This document shows positions 17,989 through 26,814 of a stretch of 64,000 nt of DNA, piece after piece. Position 1 is the stretch's first letter, and every line of letters starts with the position of its first letter. The stretch is taken from assembly GCF_017811755.1 (NCBI RefSeq), contig NZ_JADDJF010000002.1, forward strand, positions 62,001 through 126,000. Direction: 5' to 3'. The position numbers and the translations under genes were made by a program. Under the pieces are notes generated by a model. That model saw only the letters and a program-made list of their open reading frames with translations, was not told the origin of the DNA and did not search any database. Source of the stretch: Pararhodobacter sp. SW119. Lineage in GTDB: Bacteria > Pseudomonadota > Alphaproteobacteria > Rhodobacterales > Rhodobacteraceae.

Positions 17989-19245
17989 ATGAACAGACCC
18001 CTGCGCGCCGCCTTTCCCGGCGCGGACGCGCCGACCGGCGAGCTGATGCCGGTAGAGACCGCCCTGGCGCGGGCCCTGGCGCTGGTTGTTCCTGTCGCGC
18101 GTTGCGAACGACTGGCGCTGGCACAGGCGACCGGCCGCGTCCTTGCGCAGGCGGTTACCGCCGACCGTCCGCTGCCGCCGTTCGACAACGCGGCAATGGA
18201 CGGCTACGCCCTGCGCCTTACCGATCTTGTCGAGCCCGGCCCGTGGACATTGCCGGTCGCTGCGAGGATGCGGGCAGGCGATGCACCTTGCCCACTTCCC
18301 CGGGCTGCAGCCTGCCGCATCCTGACCGGCGCCGCCCTGCCCCTAGGCGCGGACAGCGTGATCGCGCAGGAGGCGGTGTCGCGCGAAGGGTCGGTCATTG
18401 TCCTGGAACGACGCCCTTCGCCTGGCCTCAACATCCGTCGAAGCGGCGACGATCTGCCCGCGGGATCCCAGATCGTCCCCGCCGGCCGCTGTGTAGGACC
18501 GCGCGAGGCCGCAGCGATCGCCGCGGCCGGGGCGGCCAAGGTTTCGGTGCGTGCGCGGGTCAGAACCACGGTGCTCTGCACCGGTTCCGAACTCGTCGCA
18601 CCGGGCCAGCCGCTCGCACCCGGACAGATATGGGACGCGAACCGGGCCATGCTGAACGCGGCACTGGACCGGGCATGGATCGCCCCTGCCGACCTTGGCG
18701 CCCTTCCCGACGATCCGGATCGTCTGAGCGCGACCCTGATCGCTGCCTGCCAGCGGTCGGACCTGGTGATCACCACCGGCGGCGTCTCGGTCGGCGACGA
18801 GGATCACCTGACCCGGCTGTTCACCGACGCGGGCGGCCGGAACGATGTCCTGAAGCTCGCCATGAAGCCGGGCAAGCCGCTGACCATCGGACGGCTGGGG
18901 CGCGCACTCTGGCTGGGGCTTCCGGGCAATCCGGTCGCGGCCTTTGTCGCCTGGACGGTGATCGGCCTGCCGCTTGCCGCGGCGCTGGCCGGCCTGACCC
19001 CGACTTCTTTGCCCAGGACCTTCGTGCAGCTTTCGGCGCCGCTGCGCCACCGTCCCGGCCGCTGCGAATATCGCCCGGCACGACTGGCCGGCCAATGCGC
19101 GCCGGGACCGGCCTTCGTCGACTGTCCGGATTCGCCCGGCTCGCACCGGGTGGCGCTTCTGGCGCAGTCCGACGGTCTGGTGCGCATCCCTGCCGAGGTC
19201 GCAGAAATGCGCGCGGGCGACCTGATCGAATTCCTGCCGTTCTGA
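17989..19245 (+). CDS. moeA: Molybdopterin molybdenumtransferase MoeA
   Basis: A 418-residue enzyme that inserts molybdate into adenylylated molybdopterin, the last common step of Moco synthesis. Motifs in order: PPFDNAAMDGYA near residue 65, LTGAALPLGAD near 116, TVLCTGSELV near 190, TTGGVSVGDEDH near 263, and LGLPGNPVAAFV near 309. The C-terminal beta domain ends with AGDLIEFLPF. AGGAGG precedes ATG 17989. Its place in the nar operon ties cofactor supply to NarG demand; a housekeeping moeA may exist elsewhere. Confidence 0.95.
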   Translation: MNRPLRAAFPGADAPTGELMPVETALARALALVVPVARCERLALAQATGRVLAQAVTADRPLPPFDNAAMDGYALRLTDLVEPGPWTLPVAARMRAGDAPCPLPRAAACRILTGAALPLGADSVIAQEAVSREGSVIVLERRPSPGLNIRRSGDDLPAGSQIVPAGRCVGPREAAAIAAAGAAKVSVRARVRTTVLCTGSELVAPGQPLAPGQIWDANRAMLNAALDRAWIAPADLGALPDDPDRLSATLIAACQRSDLVITTGGVSVGDEDHLTRLFTDAGGRNDVLKLAMKPGKPLTIGRLGRALWLGLPGNPVAAFVAWTVIGLPLAAALAGLTPTSLPRTFVQLSAPLRHRPGRCEYRPARLAGQCAPGPAFVDCPDSPGSHRVALLAQSDGLVRIPAEVAEMRAGDLIEFLPF

Positions 19246-19268
19246 ATGGCACTGCGAAAGGACCTTCC

Positions 19269-19781
19269 ATGCACCTTGCCTATGTCTCGCTTGACGGTCG
19301 CGGCGCGACGGATGCGCTTCTGACTGCGGCCGTAGCGCGCCTGCGCGACCAGCGCATCACGCTTGCCGGCACCGTCCAGACGAACCCGCCCTGCGCCGGG
19401 CGAACGAAATGCGATATGGACATCCATGTCCTTCCCGATGGCCCGACGCTTCGCATCAGCCAGGACCTCGGCGCGCACGCGCGGGGCTGCAGGCTCGATT
19501 CCTCGGCGCTGGAAACCGCGGTGGCCGAGGCCGCGCGACGTCTGGACGGCGCGGCCGCTCTGGTCGTCAACAAGTTCGGCAAACAGGAGGCCGAGGGCCG
19601 CGGCTTCGTACCGGTCATCGCCGCCGCGCTGGATCGCGAAATCCCGGTTCTGGTGGGGGTGAACGCGCTGAACCTTCAGCCATTCAATGACTTCGCGGGC
19701 GATCTTGCCACGCGGCTGCCGCCCGATCCCGATGCCATTGCCGCCTGGGTCCTCGAATCCATCGCCGTCCATGCCGCCTGA
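19269..19781 (+). CDS. DUF2478-family protein, molybdenum/nitrate-linked
   Basis: A 170-residue protein of the DUF2478 family, whose members commonly sit beside molybdate or nitrate reductase genes; biochemical function is not established as far as I know. Visible features: PPCAGRTKCDMDIHVL near residues 42-57, RISQDLGAHARGCRL near 64-78, and VVNKFGKQEAEGRGF near 100-114. The last segment resembles an NTPase-like strand-loop, with the invariant-looking KFGKQEAEGRGF. Three conserved-looking cysteines lie in the first half. ATG 19269 follows AAAGGA, 23 bp after moeA, and the 3' end overlaps mogA by 11 bp. A Moco or molybdenum-delivery role is inferred from context only. Confidence 0.8.
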   Translation: MHLAYVSLDGRGATDALLTAAVARLRDQRITLAGTVQTNPPCAGRTKCDMDIHVLPDGPTLRISQDLGAHARGCRLDSSALETAVAEAARRLDGAAALVVNKFGKQEAEGRGFVPVIAAALDREIPVLVGVNALNLQPFNDFAGDLATRLPPDPDAIAAWVLESIAVHAA

Positions 19782-20319
19782 ACGACCCGCGCGCATCGGC
19801 ATCGTCACCGTCTCGGACCGCGCCGCGCGCAAGGAATACCCGGACCGCGGCGGCCCGGCGGCCGCAGACTGGCTGCGCCGGGTCCTGACCTCGCCCGCCG
19901 ACATCCTGCGCCGGGTCGTTCCCGATGGCGCCGACAGCGTCGCACAGACACTCATCGATCTCGCCGACCAGCAGGGCGCCGACCTGATCCTGATCACCGG
20001 CGGCACCGGCCCCGCGCCACGCGACCGCACCCCCGAAGGACTCGCCCAGGTCATCGACTTCGATCTGCCCGGCTTCGGCGAGGCGATGCGCGCGGCGTCG
20101 CTGCGCGCGGTGCCGACGGCGATCCTGTCACGCCAGGGCGCCGGGGTGCGGGGCCGCACGCTGCTGATCACGCTGCCCGGCAATCCGCGTGCCATCGGCA
20201 CCTGCCTCGACGCGGTCTTCGCCGCCGTTCCCTATTGCCTCGACCTGATCGGCGCCGCCCGGATCGATACCGATCCGAAGGTCTGCGCCGCGTTTCGCCC
20301 GACGGCCCCCAGGCGCTGA
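19771..20319 (+). CDS. mogA: Molybdopterin adenylyltransferase MogA/MoaB family
   Basis: A 182-residue MoCF-domain protein that adenylylates molybdopterin to prepare it for MoeA. It begins ARIGIVTVSDRAARKEYPDRGGPA and carries LILITGGTGPAPRDRTPEG near residues 73-91, the nucleotide/pterin loop, and LITLPGNPRAIGTCLDAV near 136-153. ATG 19771 starts inside the end of the DUF2478 gene. It is the last gene of the apparent nar operon. No intrinsic terminator was recognised after it. Confidence 0.92.
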   Translation: MPPERPARIGIVTVSDRAARKEYPDRGGPAAADWLRRVLTSPADILRRVVPDGADSVAQTLIDLADQQGADLILITGGTGPAPRDRTPEGLAQVIDFDLPGFGEAMRAASLRAVPTAILSRQGAGVRGRTLLITLPGNPRAIGTCLDAVFAAVPYCLDLIGAARIDTDPKVCAAFRPTAPRR

Positions 20320-20593
20320 TCGTCGCGCCGCATCCTCCATATACGGTGTCCGGTTCCCTAAACCCGTCCAGATGAAGGAAATATCGGCGGTTTCCCGCTC
20401 ATTTCCCGCCCCCTGGGCCAGTTGGCGCCGAGGCGAGAGCATAACCGGTTGCGAGTGCAACGGTGCCCGGCTAAGGGAAGTCTGAGAACAGGGGCAGCCA
20501 CGACGCAAGGTCGCACAAGCCAACGCGCGGCACGACTTTGTGGCACCGGCAAGAGCAGAAGCCCCGGAACGCCAACAACGCGTGGGACACCCC
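20320..20593. other. Noncoding gap between mogA and the M23 gene
   Basis: A 274-bp stretch with no convincing gene. It contains the leader of the M23 gene and presumably its promoter, but no clear -35/-10 pair or intrinsic terminator. The GC-rich part 20440-20530 has scattered short complementary segments. I compared it by eye with cobalamin, molybdenum-cofactor and 6S RNA patterns and found no match. GTG codons at 20540 and 20582 are alternative starts for the next gene. Confidence 0.5.
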
Positions 20594-21928
20594 TTGAGAC
20601 AGCATGTCGATCGCCTGAACGCGGCCCTTGACCGTCATCTCCCCGAAAAACGCCTCTTCTTGCGCTCAGATGAAGGTACGCGCTTCCTGCGGATGCGACC
20701 GGTCGCGCAGGCGGGCATTCTGGCGGGCACGCTGGCGTTTCTGGCCTGGGCCCTGATCGCAACCTCGATCGTCGCCTTCAACGCGCTCGGCGCGGAATCG
20801 GCGCGCGAGCAGATCGCCCGCGAGCGGCAGTTGTTCGAAACCCGCCTGGTCGAACTCGCCGCCGAACGTGATCGTCGCGCCACCGAAGCCCAAGAAGCGC
20901 ACAACCGCTATGCCGAGGCGATGGACCGGGTGGCGACCATGCAGGCCATGCTGCTGGCGTCCGAACGGCAGCGGGCCGAGCTTGAATCCGGGATCGAAAC
21001 CGTCCAGCGCACCCTACGCACCCGCACCCGCGAACGCGATGCGGCCCGCACGCAACTGACCGAATACCAGCGCGACGACGTCAACGCCGATCTGCGCGCG
21101 GCCTCGTTGCGGCTGGCGGAATTCGAGCAGACACTCGATTTCCTGATGACCGCGCTTGCCGACACCGCGCAGGAACGCGAAACCGTCGCGGTCGTGGCCG
21201 AGAACGCGCATATGCAGGCACAGCATCTGGCGCTGGAATACCGGCTTCTGCAGGACCGCAACCACCGGATCTTCAGCCAGCTGGAAGAGGCCGTCGACCA
21301 GGCGATGACCCCGCTCGCGCGGATGTTCACCGACGCCGGCCTGCCGCCGGAACGCCTCCTTCAGCAGGTGCGTTCGGGCTATCAGACGCGGACCGCGGCG
21401 CTGATGCCGATCTCCATCTCCACCTCGGGCACGCTGGACCCCGGCAGTGACGAGGGACGCGCAAATTCCGTGCTGACCGCGCTGGAAGAGATCAACACCT
21501 TCCGCATCGCGGCGCAGCGCACCCCCTTCGCCATGCCGGTCCGCGCGAGCGTTCGCTTCACCTCGGGCTTCGGCAATCGCCGCGACCCGCGCTCTGGCGG
21601 GCGGCGGATGCACAACGGGGTCGATTGGGCGGGGCCGCAGGGCACTCCGATCCTGGCCACCGGCGGCGGGCGCGTGACCTTCGCCGGGCGGCAGGGCGGC
21701 TACGGCAACCTGGTCATCGTGCAGCATGATTTCGGGATCGAAACCTACTACGCGCATCTGCACAGGATTGACGTGAATGTGGGGCAAAGGGTCTCGCGCG
21801 GGGATCGCTTAGGTGGTATGGGAACGACCGGTCGTTCCACCGGCGTGCATCTCCACTACGAGATCAGGGTTGGCGGACGCCCTATCAACCCGATGAGCTA
21901 CATAAGGGCCGCGCAAAATGTTTTCTAA
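20594..21928 (+). CDS. Membrane-anchored M23 (LytM) endopeptidase, LmdC-like, paired with bactofilin
   Basis: A bitopic protein of about 444 residues: basic cytosolic N-terminus (LPEKRLFLRSDEGTRF), one membrane segment near residues 36-58, a long Ala/Glu/Arg-rich coiled coil (about 65-240), and a C-terminal M23 domain. The zinc ligands are in MHNGVDWA and in the HLH and HLHYE motifs, so the peptidase looks active on peptidoglycan crosslinks. This plan matches the M23 proteins that work with bactofilins, such as LmdC, where the cytosolic tail binds the bactofilin polymer. The next gene overlaps by 11 bp and is a bactofilin. The start is uncertain: TTG 20594 fits the expected N-terminus, while GTG 20540 and GTG 20582 are in frame upstream. 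Confidence 0.85.
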   Translation: MRQHVDRLNAALDRHLPEKRLFLRSDEGTRFLRMRPVAQAGILAGTLAFLAWALIATSIVAFNALGAESAREQIARERQLFETRLVELAAERDRRATEAQEAHNRYAEAMDRVATMQAMLLASERQRAELESGIETVQRTLRTRTRERDAARTQLTEYQRDDVNADLRAASLRLAEFEQTLDFLMTALADTAQERETVAVVAENAHMQAQHLALEYRLLQDRNHRIFSQLEEAVDQAMTPLARMFTDAGLPPERLLQQVRSGYQTRTAALMPISISTSGTLDPGSDEGRANSVLTALEEINTFRIAAQRTPFAMPVRASVRFTSGFGNRRDPRSGGRRMHNGVDWAGPQGTPILATGGGRVTFAGRQGGYGNLVIVQHDFGIETYYAHLHRIDVNVGQRVSRGDRLGGMGTTGRSTGVHLHYEIRVGGRPINPMSYIRAAQNVF

Positions 21929-22529
21929 GAGCCGCATCAACGAACAGGGGCCGAAAAGCGAACCGTCGCGCCCGGCCGAACCTGCGGCGCCGTCGATGAA
22001 CCGGTCGAGCATGGATCTTGGCCAGTCCAACAAGGCAAAGCCGGCGGCTTCCGTGCTGTCGTCGGACCTGACGGTGACGGGCAACCTGCGCACCACCGGC
22101 GATGTGGTGATCGAGGGGATCGTGGACGGCGACATCCGCGCGCATCTGCTGACGGTCGGCGAATCGGCCACCATCCGCGGAGAGATCGTGGCCGACGACA
22201 TCGTCATCAACGGCCGGGTGATCGGGCGCGTGCGCGGGCTGAAGGTCCGGCTGACCTCGACCGCGCGGGTCGAGGGGGACATCATCCACAAGACCATCGC
22301 CATCGAATCGGGCGCGCATTTCGAAGGTTCGGTGCAGCGCCAAGACGACCCGCTTTCCTCCGGTCAACCGGCGCGCCAGGCAGAGCAGGCGTCGAGTGGC
22401 TCGGCGCAACCGCAGGCCCAACAGCGGCCAGCGCAGCCCCAGCAGCCCCAGTCTCAGCAGCCGCGGGATCAGCAGTCCCAGTCGGCCGCGGCGCAGAAAG
22501 TGCCGGCCGAGGTCAAGACGGCGAAGTAA
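21918..22529 (+). CDS. Bactofilin cytoskeletal protein
   Basis: A 203-residue bactofilin. The central beta-helix (about residues 45-140) has the regular short repeats typical of the fold, for example LTVTGNLRTTGDVVIEGIVD and GEIVADDIVINGRVIGRV. The N-terminus is a disordered Ser/Pro/Lys segment. The C-terminus is an unusually long Gln/Pro/Ser-rich tail (about 145-203). Bactofilins self-polymerise without nucleotide and recruit cell-wall enzymes to sites of localised growth. The 11-bp overlap with the M23 gene suggests coupled production. A strong terminator follows. Confidence 0.92.
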   Translation: MFSKSRINEQGPKSEPSRPAEPAAPSMNRSSMDLGQSNKAKPAASVLSSDLTVTGNLRTTGDVVIEGIVDGDIRAHLLTVGESATIRGEIVADDIVINGRVIGRVRGLKVRLTSTARVEGDIIHKTIAIESGAHFEGSVQRQDDPLSSGQPARQAEQASSGSAQPQAQQRPAQPQQPQSQQPRDQQSQSAAAQKVPAEVKTAK

Positions 22530-22560
22530 GGCGCGACAATTCGCTCTCATCGGTATGGAC

Positions 22561-22586
22561 GGCCCGGGATAACCCCGGGCCTTTTT
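22561..22586 (+). terminator. Intrinsic terminator after the bactofilin gene
   Basis: Stem GGCCCGGG / CCCGGGCC with a five-base loop, followed by TTTTT at 22582-22586. It lies 32 bp after the bactofilin stop codon and closes the M23-bactofilin unit ahead of the convergent tgt gene. Confidence 0.9.
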
Positions 22587-22713
22587 CATGCCGTGGCAAG
22601 CCCGAAACGCCTGCCGTTATCAACCGTGCCCGATTGGGGCCACCGAAGACCGACAGGATGTGCCTTGCACACCTGCCGCCCCCATCTGCCATAGCTCCCG
22701 GCTCGTCCTGCCC

Positions 22714-23838
22714 CTACAGCGGCTCGATGTCGCCCGCCGCGCGCTGGGCGTGAAAGTCCCGCACGAACGCCAGAAGGCCGCCCGCTGCGATCGCCGCGCG
22801 CAGGCCGCGCATCAGGTCCTGGTAGTAGTGCAGGTTGTGCCAGGTCAGCAGCATCGCGCCGATGATCTCGTCGGCGCGCACGACATGGTGCAGGTAGGCG
22901 CGCGAATAGCTGCGGCAGGCCGGGCAGGTGCAGTCCTCGTCCAGCGGACGCGGGTCGTCGCGGTGCCGCGCGTTCTTCAGGTTCACCGCACCGCGCCGGG
23001 TCCAGGCCTGCCCCGTCCGACCCGACCGCGTCGGCAGCACGCAGTCCATCATGTCGACCCCGCGTTCGACCGCCCCCACGATGTCGTCGGGCTTGCCTAC
23101 GCCCATCAGGTAGCGTGGCCGATCCTCGGGCAGGAAGCCCGGCGCGTAGTCCAGCACCCCGAACATCGCCGCCTGCCCCTCGCCCACCGCCAGCCCGCCG
23201 ATGGCGTAGCCATCGAAGCCGATCTCGACCAGTGCGCGCGCCGATTCCTCGCGCAGCTCCCGCGTCACCCCGCCTTGCATGATCCCGAAGAGCGCATGCC
23301 CCGGCCCGTCGCCGAACGCTTCCTTCGACCGAAGCGCCCACCGCATCGACAACCGCATCGATTCGGCCACGCGCGCATCGTCCGCCGGCAGCGCCGGGCA
23401 TTCGTCGAAGGCCATCACGATATCCGAGCCCAGCAGCCGCTGGATCTCCATCGACCTTTCCGGAGTCAGCATGTGGCGCGAGCCGTCGATATGGCTCGCA
23501 AAGCGCACCCCTTCCTCGGTCAGCTTGCGCAAGCTGGCAAGGGACATCACCTGAAACCCGCCCGAGTCGGTCAGGATCGGCCCGTCCCAGTGCATGAACC
23601 GATGCAGCCCCCCCAGCGCCGCGATCCGTTCCGCCCCCGGCCGCAGCATCAGGTGATAGGTATTGCCCAGCAGGATGTCGGCGCCGGTTTCGCGCACGCT
23701 TTCGGGCAGCATCGCCTTGACGGTGCCTGCCGTGCCCACCGGCATGAAGGCCGGCGTCCGGATCGCCCCGCGCGGCGTCTCGATCACGCCGCACCGCGCC
23801 TGCCCGTCCCGTGCCTGCAGATCGAACCGAAAACCCAT
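22714..23838 (-). CDS. tgt: tRNA-guanine transglycosylase (queuine tRNA-ribosyltransferase)
   Basis: A 374-residue bacterial TGT that exchanges G34 of GUN-anticodon tRNAs for preQ1 during queuosine synthesis. Visible: [20 protein letters not shown], the active-site segment [18 protein letters not shown], the second catalytic region [12 protein letters not shown], and the zinc site [16 protein letters not shown] near residues 300-315 with a downstream His. ATG 23838 was chosen over an upstream in-frame ATG at 23913 because it gives [15 protein letters not shown], the usual N-terminus. Confidence 0.96.
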   Translation of the reverse strand: MGFRFDLQARDGQARCGVIETPRGAIRTPAFMPVGTAGTVKAMLPESVRETGADILLGNTYHLMLRPGAERIAALGGLHRFMHWDGPILTDSGGFQVMSLASLRKLTEEGVRFASHIDGSRHMLTPERSMEIQRLLGSDIVMAFDECPALPADDARVAESMRLSMRWALRSKEAFGDGPGHALFGIMQGGVTRELREESARALVEIGFDGYAIGGLAVGEGQAAMFGVLDYAPGFLPEDRPRYLMGVGKPDDIVGAVERGVDMMDCVLPTRSGRTGQAWTRRGAVNLKNARHRDDPRPLDEDCTCPACRSYSRAYLHHVVRADEIIGAMLLTWHNLHYYQDLMRGLRAAIAAGGLLAFVRDFHAQRAAGDIEPL

Positions 23839-23955
23839 GCCGCGCCCCCTTGACGCGCCTTCTTGCGCGATTTGCCCCGGCTTGCCAAGCCGCGCCACTG
23901 GACGCAGCGGCACCTTTTCCTATATGAATGGTCAGGTAAACGACGGGACCGCCGC

Positions 23956-24312
23956 ATGACCACCGACACGACCGAGGGCGAACCCCTCATCCGCCCCTCC
24001 TCGACCGAGCATCCGCTCTACGAAAATGTCGTGGAGGCCTGCCGCTCCGTCTTCGACCCCGAGATCCCGGTCAACATCTACGACCTCGGCCTGATCTACA
24101 CGATCGACATCAACGCCGAGAACGAGGTGGGCATCGTCATGACCCTGACCGCCCCGGGCTGCCCCGTCGCCGGCGAGATGCCGGGCTGGGTCGCCGACGC
24201 GGTCGGCGCGCTCGACGGCGTCAAGCAGGTCGATGTCGAAATGACGTTCGAGCCGCAATGGGGCATGGACATGATGTCCGACGAAGCCCGGCTTGAACTG
24301 GGCTTCATGTAA
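23956..24312 (+). CDS. sufT: SufT/MIP18-family Fe-S assembly factor (DUF59)
   Basis: A 118-residue MIP18-domain protein. These small proteins assist iron-sulfur cluster maturation, and the SufT branch is usually found with suf genes. The hallmark DPEIPVNIYDLGLIY is at residues about 34-48, and the TLTAPGCPVAGEMP loop with the conserved cysteine is near residues 63-77. ATG 23956 begins just before the conserved region. It is followed 30 bp later by an A-type carrier gene on the same strand, supporting the Fe-S assignment. The main suf operon is not in this window. Confidence 0.88.
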   Translation: MTTDTTEGEPLIRPSSTEHPLYENVVEACRSVFDPEIPVNIYDLGLIYTIDINAENEVGIVMTLTAPGCPVAGEMPGWVADAVGALDGVKQVDVEMTFEPQWGMDMMSDEARLELGFM

Positions 24313-24342
24313 CGGCCCCCAGACAACCCCGAAGGATTTTCC

Positions 24343-24729
24343 ATGTTCGCCATTCCCGGCAAATCCCCCGTGACCATGACCCCGGCCGCCGAGCGCCAGA
24401 TCGCGCGGCTGATGGCGCGTCAGGGCAAGCAGGGCCTGCGCATCGGCGTCAAGAAGGGCGGCTGCGCGGGCATGGAATACACGATGGAGGTTGCCGACGA
24501 GGTCGGCCCGCACGAGGAAATCGTGGAACAGGGCGCGGCGCGGGTGATCATCGCGCCCATGGCGCAGATGTTCCTCTTCGGGACCGAGATCGATTTCGAG
24601 ACGGGGCTGCTGGAAAGCGGCTTCAAGTTTCGCAATCCCAACGTCACCGAAGCCTGCGGTTGCGGCGAATCGATCAAGTTCGGCGATGTGGACGAGATGG
24701 CCGCAAAAATGGGCCGGACCGGCACCTGA
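24343..24729 (+). CDS. A-type Fe-S carrier (HesB/IscA/SufA family)
   Basis: A 128-residue A-type carrier that accepts a nascent Fe-S cluster and hands it to targets. The three family cysteines are Cys41 (KKGGCAGMEY), Cys105 and Cys107 (EACGCGES). The usual NPNV motif (RNPNVTEACG) precedes the C-terminal pair. It is probably co-transcribed with the sufT-like gene. Whether it is the SufA, IscA or ErpA orthologue cannot be settled from one sequence; proximity to sufT favours SufA. Confidence 0.9.
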   Translation: MFAIPGKSPVTMTPAAERQIARLMARQGKQGLRIGVKKGGCAGMEYTMEVADEVGPHEEIVEQGAARVIIAPMAQMFLFGTEIDFETGLLESGFKFRNPNVTEACGCGESIKFGDVDEMAAKMGRTGT

Positions 24730-24837
24730 TCGCTCCCGACCGCGCCCCCGCCACCCCGGTTTCCCGTCAATCTTTCCCGACGACCTAGGATCGCGCGCCC
24801 GCGCAGGCTATGACGGCCTCTGAAAAGGAGACTGTCC

Positions 24838-25572
24838 ATGCCCGAACTGCCCCGCCTGGCCGCCGGCAACTGGAAGATGCACGGCCTTTCCGACGACCTC
24901 GCCGAGGCGCGCGCCCTGGCCGCCACCTGGCCGGATCCGCCGGTCGACGTGGTACTCTGCCCGCCCGCGACGCTGATCGCGCGGATGTCGGTGGTATTGG
25001 CCGGCTCGGGCATGCGCATCGGCGGGCAGGATTGTCACGCCGCCACCTCGGGCGCGCATACCGGCGACATCTCGGCGGCGATGCTGGCCGACGCCGGGGC
25101 CAGCCATGTCATCCTCGGCCATTCCGAACGCCGCGCCGATCACGGCGAGACCAGCGCGCAGGTCGCCGACAAGGTGCGTGCCGCCTGGGATACCGGGCTG
25201 ACCACGATCGTCTGCATCGGCGAGACCGAGGCCGAGCGCAACGCCGGCGCCACGCTCGAGGTCGTGGCCGGGCAGCTGGAACACTCCCTGCCCCGGAACG
25301 CGACAGCCTCGAACACCGTCGTTGCCTACGAGCCCGTCTGGGCCATCGGCACGGGCCGCACCCCCTCGCCCGACGAGATCGCAGAGGTCCACGCCTTTCT
25401 GCGCGGCCAGTTGCCCGACCCCGGCATCCGCCTGCTCTACGGCGGGTCGGTCAAGCCCGCCAATGCCGACAGCATCTTCGCCCTGCCCGAGGTCGATGGC
25501 GCGCTGGTCGGCGGCGCCTCGCTGAAGGCCGCGGATTTCGGCGGCATCATCGCGGCGCTTGGCCGCGCCTGA
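24838..25572 (+). CDS. tpiA: Triosephosphate isomerase
   Basis: A 244-residue TIM-barrel enzyme interconverting dihydroxyacetone phosphate and glyceraldehyde 3-phosphate. Catalytic residues are visible: Lys in AAGNWKM, His in LGHSERR near residue 97, Glu in [11 protein letters not shown] near 165, and the phosphate loop YGGSVKPAN near 200. It is slightly shorter than the usual 250. GAAAAGGAGA precedes ATG 24838. Stand-alone gene with a 108-bp upstream gap. Confidence 0.96.
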   Translation: MPELPRLAAGNWKMHGLSDDLAEARALAATWPDPPVDVVLCPPATLIARMSVVLAGSGMRIGGQDCHAATSGAHTGDISAAMLADAGASHVILGHSERRADHGETSAQVADKVRAAWDTGLTTIVCIGETEAERNAGATLEVVAGQLEHSLPRNATASNTVVAYEPVWAIGTGRTPSPDEIAEVHAFLRGQLPDPGIRLLYGGSVKPANADSIFALPEVDGALVGGASLKAADFGGIIAALGRA

Positions 25573-25716
25573 CGGCCCGCGCCATGCGGCGGCCAGAGGC
25601 GGCGCCGGGTCGCGGCTGACGATCCCGCCAACGCAGGCCAACGGCCCCCCGCGCCGCGCCACTGGCCTCGCCCCCCGGTTTCTGCCAAGACAGGGTCGCC
25701 AGCAGAGGGAGCCCGC

Positions 25717-26598
25717 ATGAGCACGGATGATTTCGACACCCGCAAGGCCCGCGCGGCCGACTGGTTCATCACCCTGCGCGACCGCATCCTGGCCGCGTTC
25801 GAGGCGCTGGAAGACGCCGCCGGGACCGACGCCGGTGACCGCGCGCCGGGGCGGTTCGAACGCCGGGCGACGCAGCGCGAGGAAGGCCGCGGCGGCGGGG
25901 GCGAGATGAGCGTGATGCGCGGCGGGCGCGTGTTCGAGAAGGTGGGCGTCAATGTCTCGGCCGTGCATGGCTCGTTGGGCGAACGGGCGCAAAAGGCGAT
26001 GGCGGCGCGCGGCGTGCCGGGGATGGCGGAGGACCCGCGCTTCTGGGCCTCGGGCATCAGCCTGGTCGCGCACATGCAGAACCCGCACGCGCCGGCGGTG
26101 CACATGAACACGCGGATGTTCTGGACGCCGGGCGCGTGGTGGTTCGGCGGCGGCGCCGACCTCAATCCCTGCCTCGAGTATGCCGAGGATACCGCGCATT
26201 TCCACGCCACGCTTCAATCCGCCTGCGACGCCCACGCGCCCGACTACTACGCCCGCTTCAAGGCCTGGGCGGACGAGTATTTCTTCATCCCCCACCGGGG
26301 ACGCGCGCGCGGCGTCGGGGGCATCTTCTACGACGACCTGAACACCGGCGACTGGGAGGCCGACTTCGCCTTCACCCAGGCCGTCGGCGCGGCGTTCCTG
26401 CCCGCCTTCCTGCCGCTGGTTGAGCGTCGGCGGACGCTGCCCTGGGGCGCGGACGAGCGCGACGCGCAGCTGATCCACCGCGGGCTCTATGCCGAGTACA
26501 ACCTCGTCTACGACCGGGGCACGAAGTTCGGGCTGGAAACCGGCCACGACCCCGACGCGGTGCTGATGAGCCTGCCGCCGCTGGCGAAGTGGGTGTGA
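25717..26598 (+). CDS. hemF: Oxygen-dependent coproporphyrinogen III oxidase
   Basis: A 293-residue HemF that uses O2 to decarboxylate coproporphyrinogen III to protoporphyrinogen IX in heme and bacteriochlorophyll synthesis. Signature segments: GGGGEMSVMRGGRVFEKVGVN-type region near residues 62-80, the conserved HMNTRMF and WWFGGGADLNPC near 127-148, GGIFYDDLN near 205, and EYNLVYDRGTKFGL near 260. GAGGGAG precedes ATG 25717. The aerobic form in a nitrate respirer implies an oxygen-independent HemN/Z elsewhere. Confidence 0.96.
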   Translation: MSTDDFDTRKARAADWFITLRDRILAAFEALEDAAGTDAGDRAPGRFERRATQREEGRGGGGEMSVMRGGRVFEKVGVNVSAVHGSLGERAQKAMAARGVPGMAEDPRFWASGISLVAHMQNPHAPAVHMNTRMFWTPGAWWFGGGADLNPCLEYAEDTAHFHATLQSACDAHAPDYYARFKAWADEYFFIPHRGRARGVGGIFYDDLNTGDWEADFAFTQAVGAAFLPAFLPLVERRRTLPWGADERDAQLIHRGLYAEYNLVYDRGTKFGLETGHDPDAVLMSLPPLAKWV

Positions 26599-26612
26599 GG
26601 GCGGGACGCAGG

Positions 26613-26628
26613 CGTCCAAATTTGGACG
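26613..26628. repeat. Perfect 16-bp palindrome downstream of hemF
   Basis: CGTCCAAATTTGGACG is perfectly self-complementary and lies 15 bp after the hemF stop, in the 216-bp convergent gap between hemF and lpdA. No T tract follows, so it is not a standard terminator. It could be a protein-binding dyad or part of an mRNA-end hairpin. Confidence 0.5.
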
Positions 26629-26776
26629 GCGGCGTAAGCTGTTGATTTGGAATACTTTCGTCTGAATAATTAACCCGATCTTCATTCCTTCGGTGCGCCG
26701 GAATATGGGCGCGCCAGTGGTTGCGATCCGGTTAAGAAAAAGTCGGGTTCCTTTTTGAATCAAGGACTTGCCAGTT

Positions 26777-26792
26777 TGTGCAAACTTGCACA
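26777..26792. repeat. Inverted repeat TGTGCAA-AC-TTGCACA near the end of lpdA
   Basis: Two 7-bp perfect arms separated by 2 bp, 23 bp beyond the lpdA stop codon, in the convergent gap. The spacing is too tight for an RNA hairpin loop but is typical of a dimeric repressor site. No promoter is expected between two converging genes, so its purpose is unclear. The rest of the gap is noticeably AT-rich around 26640-26760. Confidence 0.45.
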
Positions 26793-26814
26793 CCGCCCCC
26801 CGACCCGGACGCGC

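Noticed and set aside
20320-20593. A riboswitch or structured RNA upstream of the M23 gene, or a molybdenum-cofactor element at the end of the nar operon
   Set aside because: No conserved core of a cobalamin, Moco or 6S-type RNA could be matched by eye; described only as an unexplained gap.
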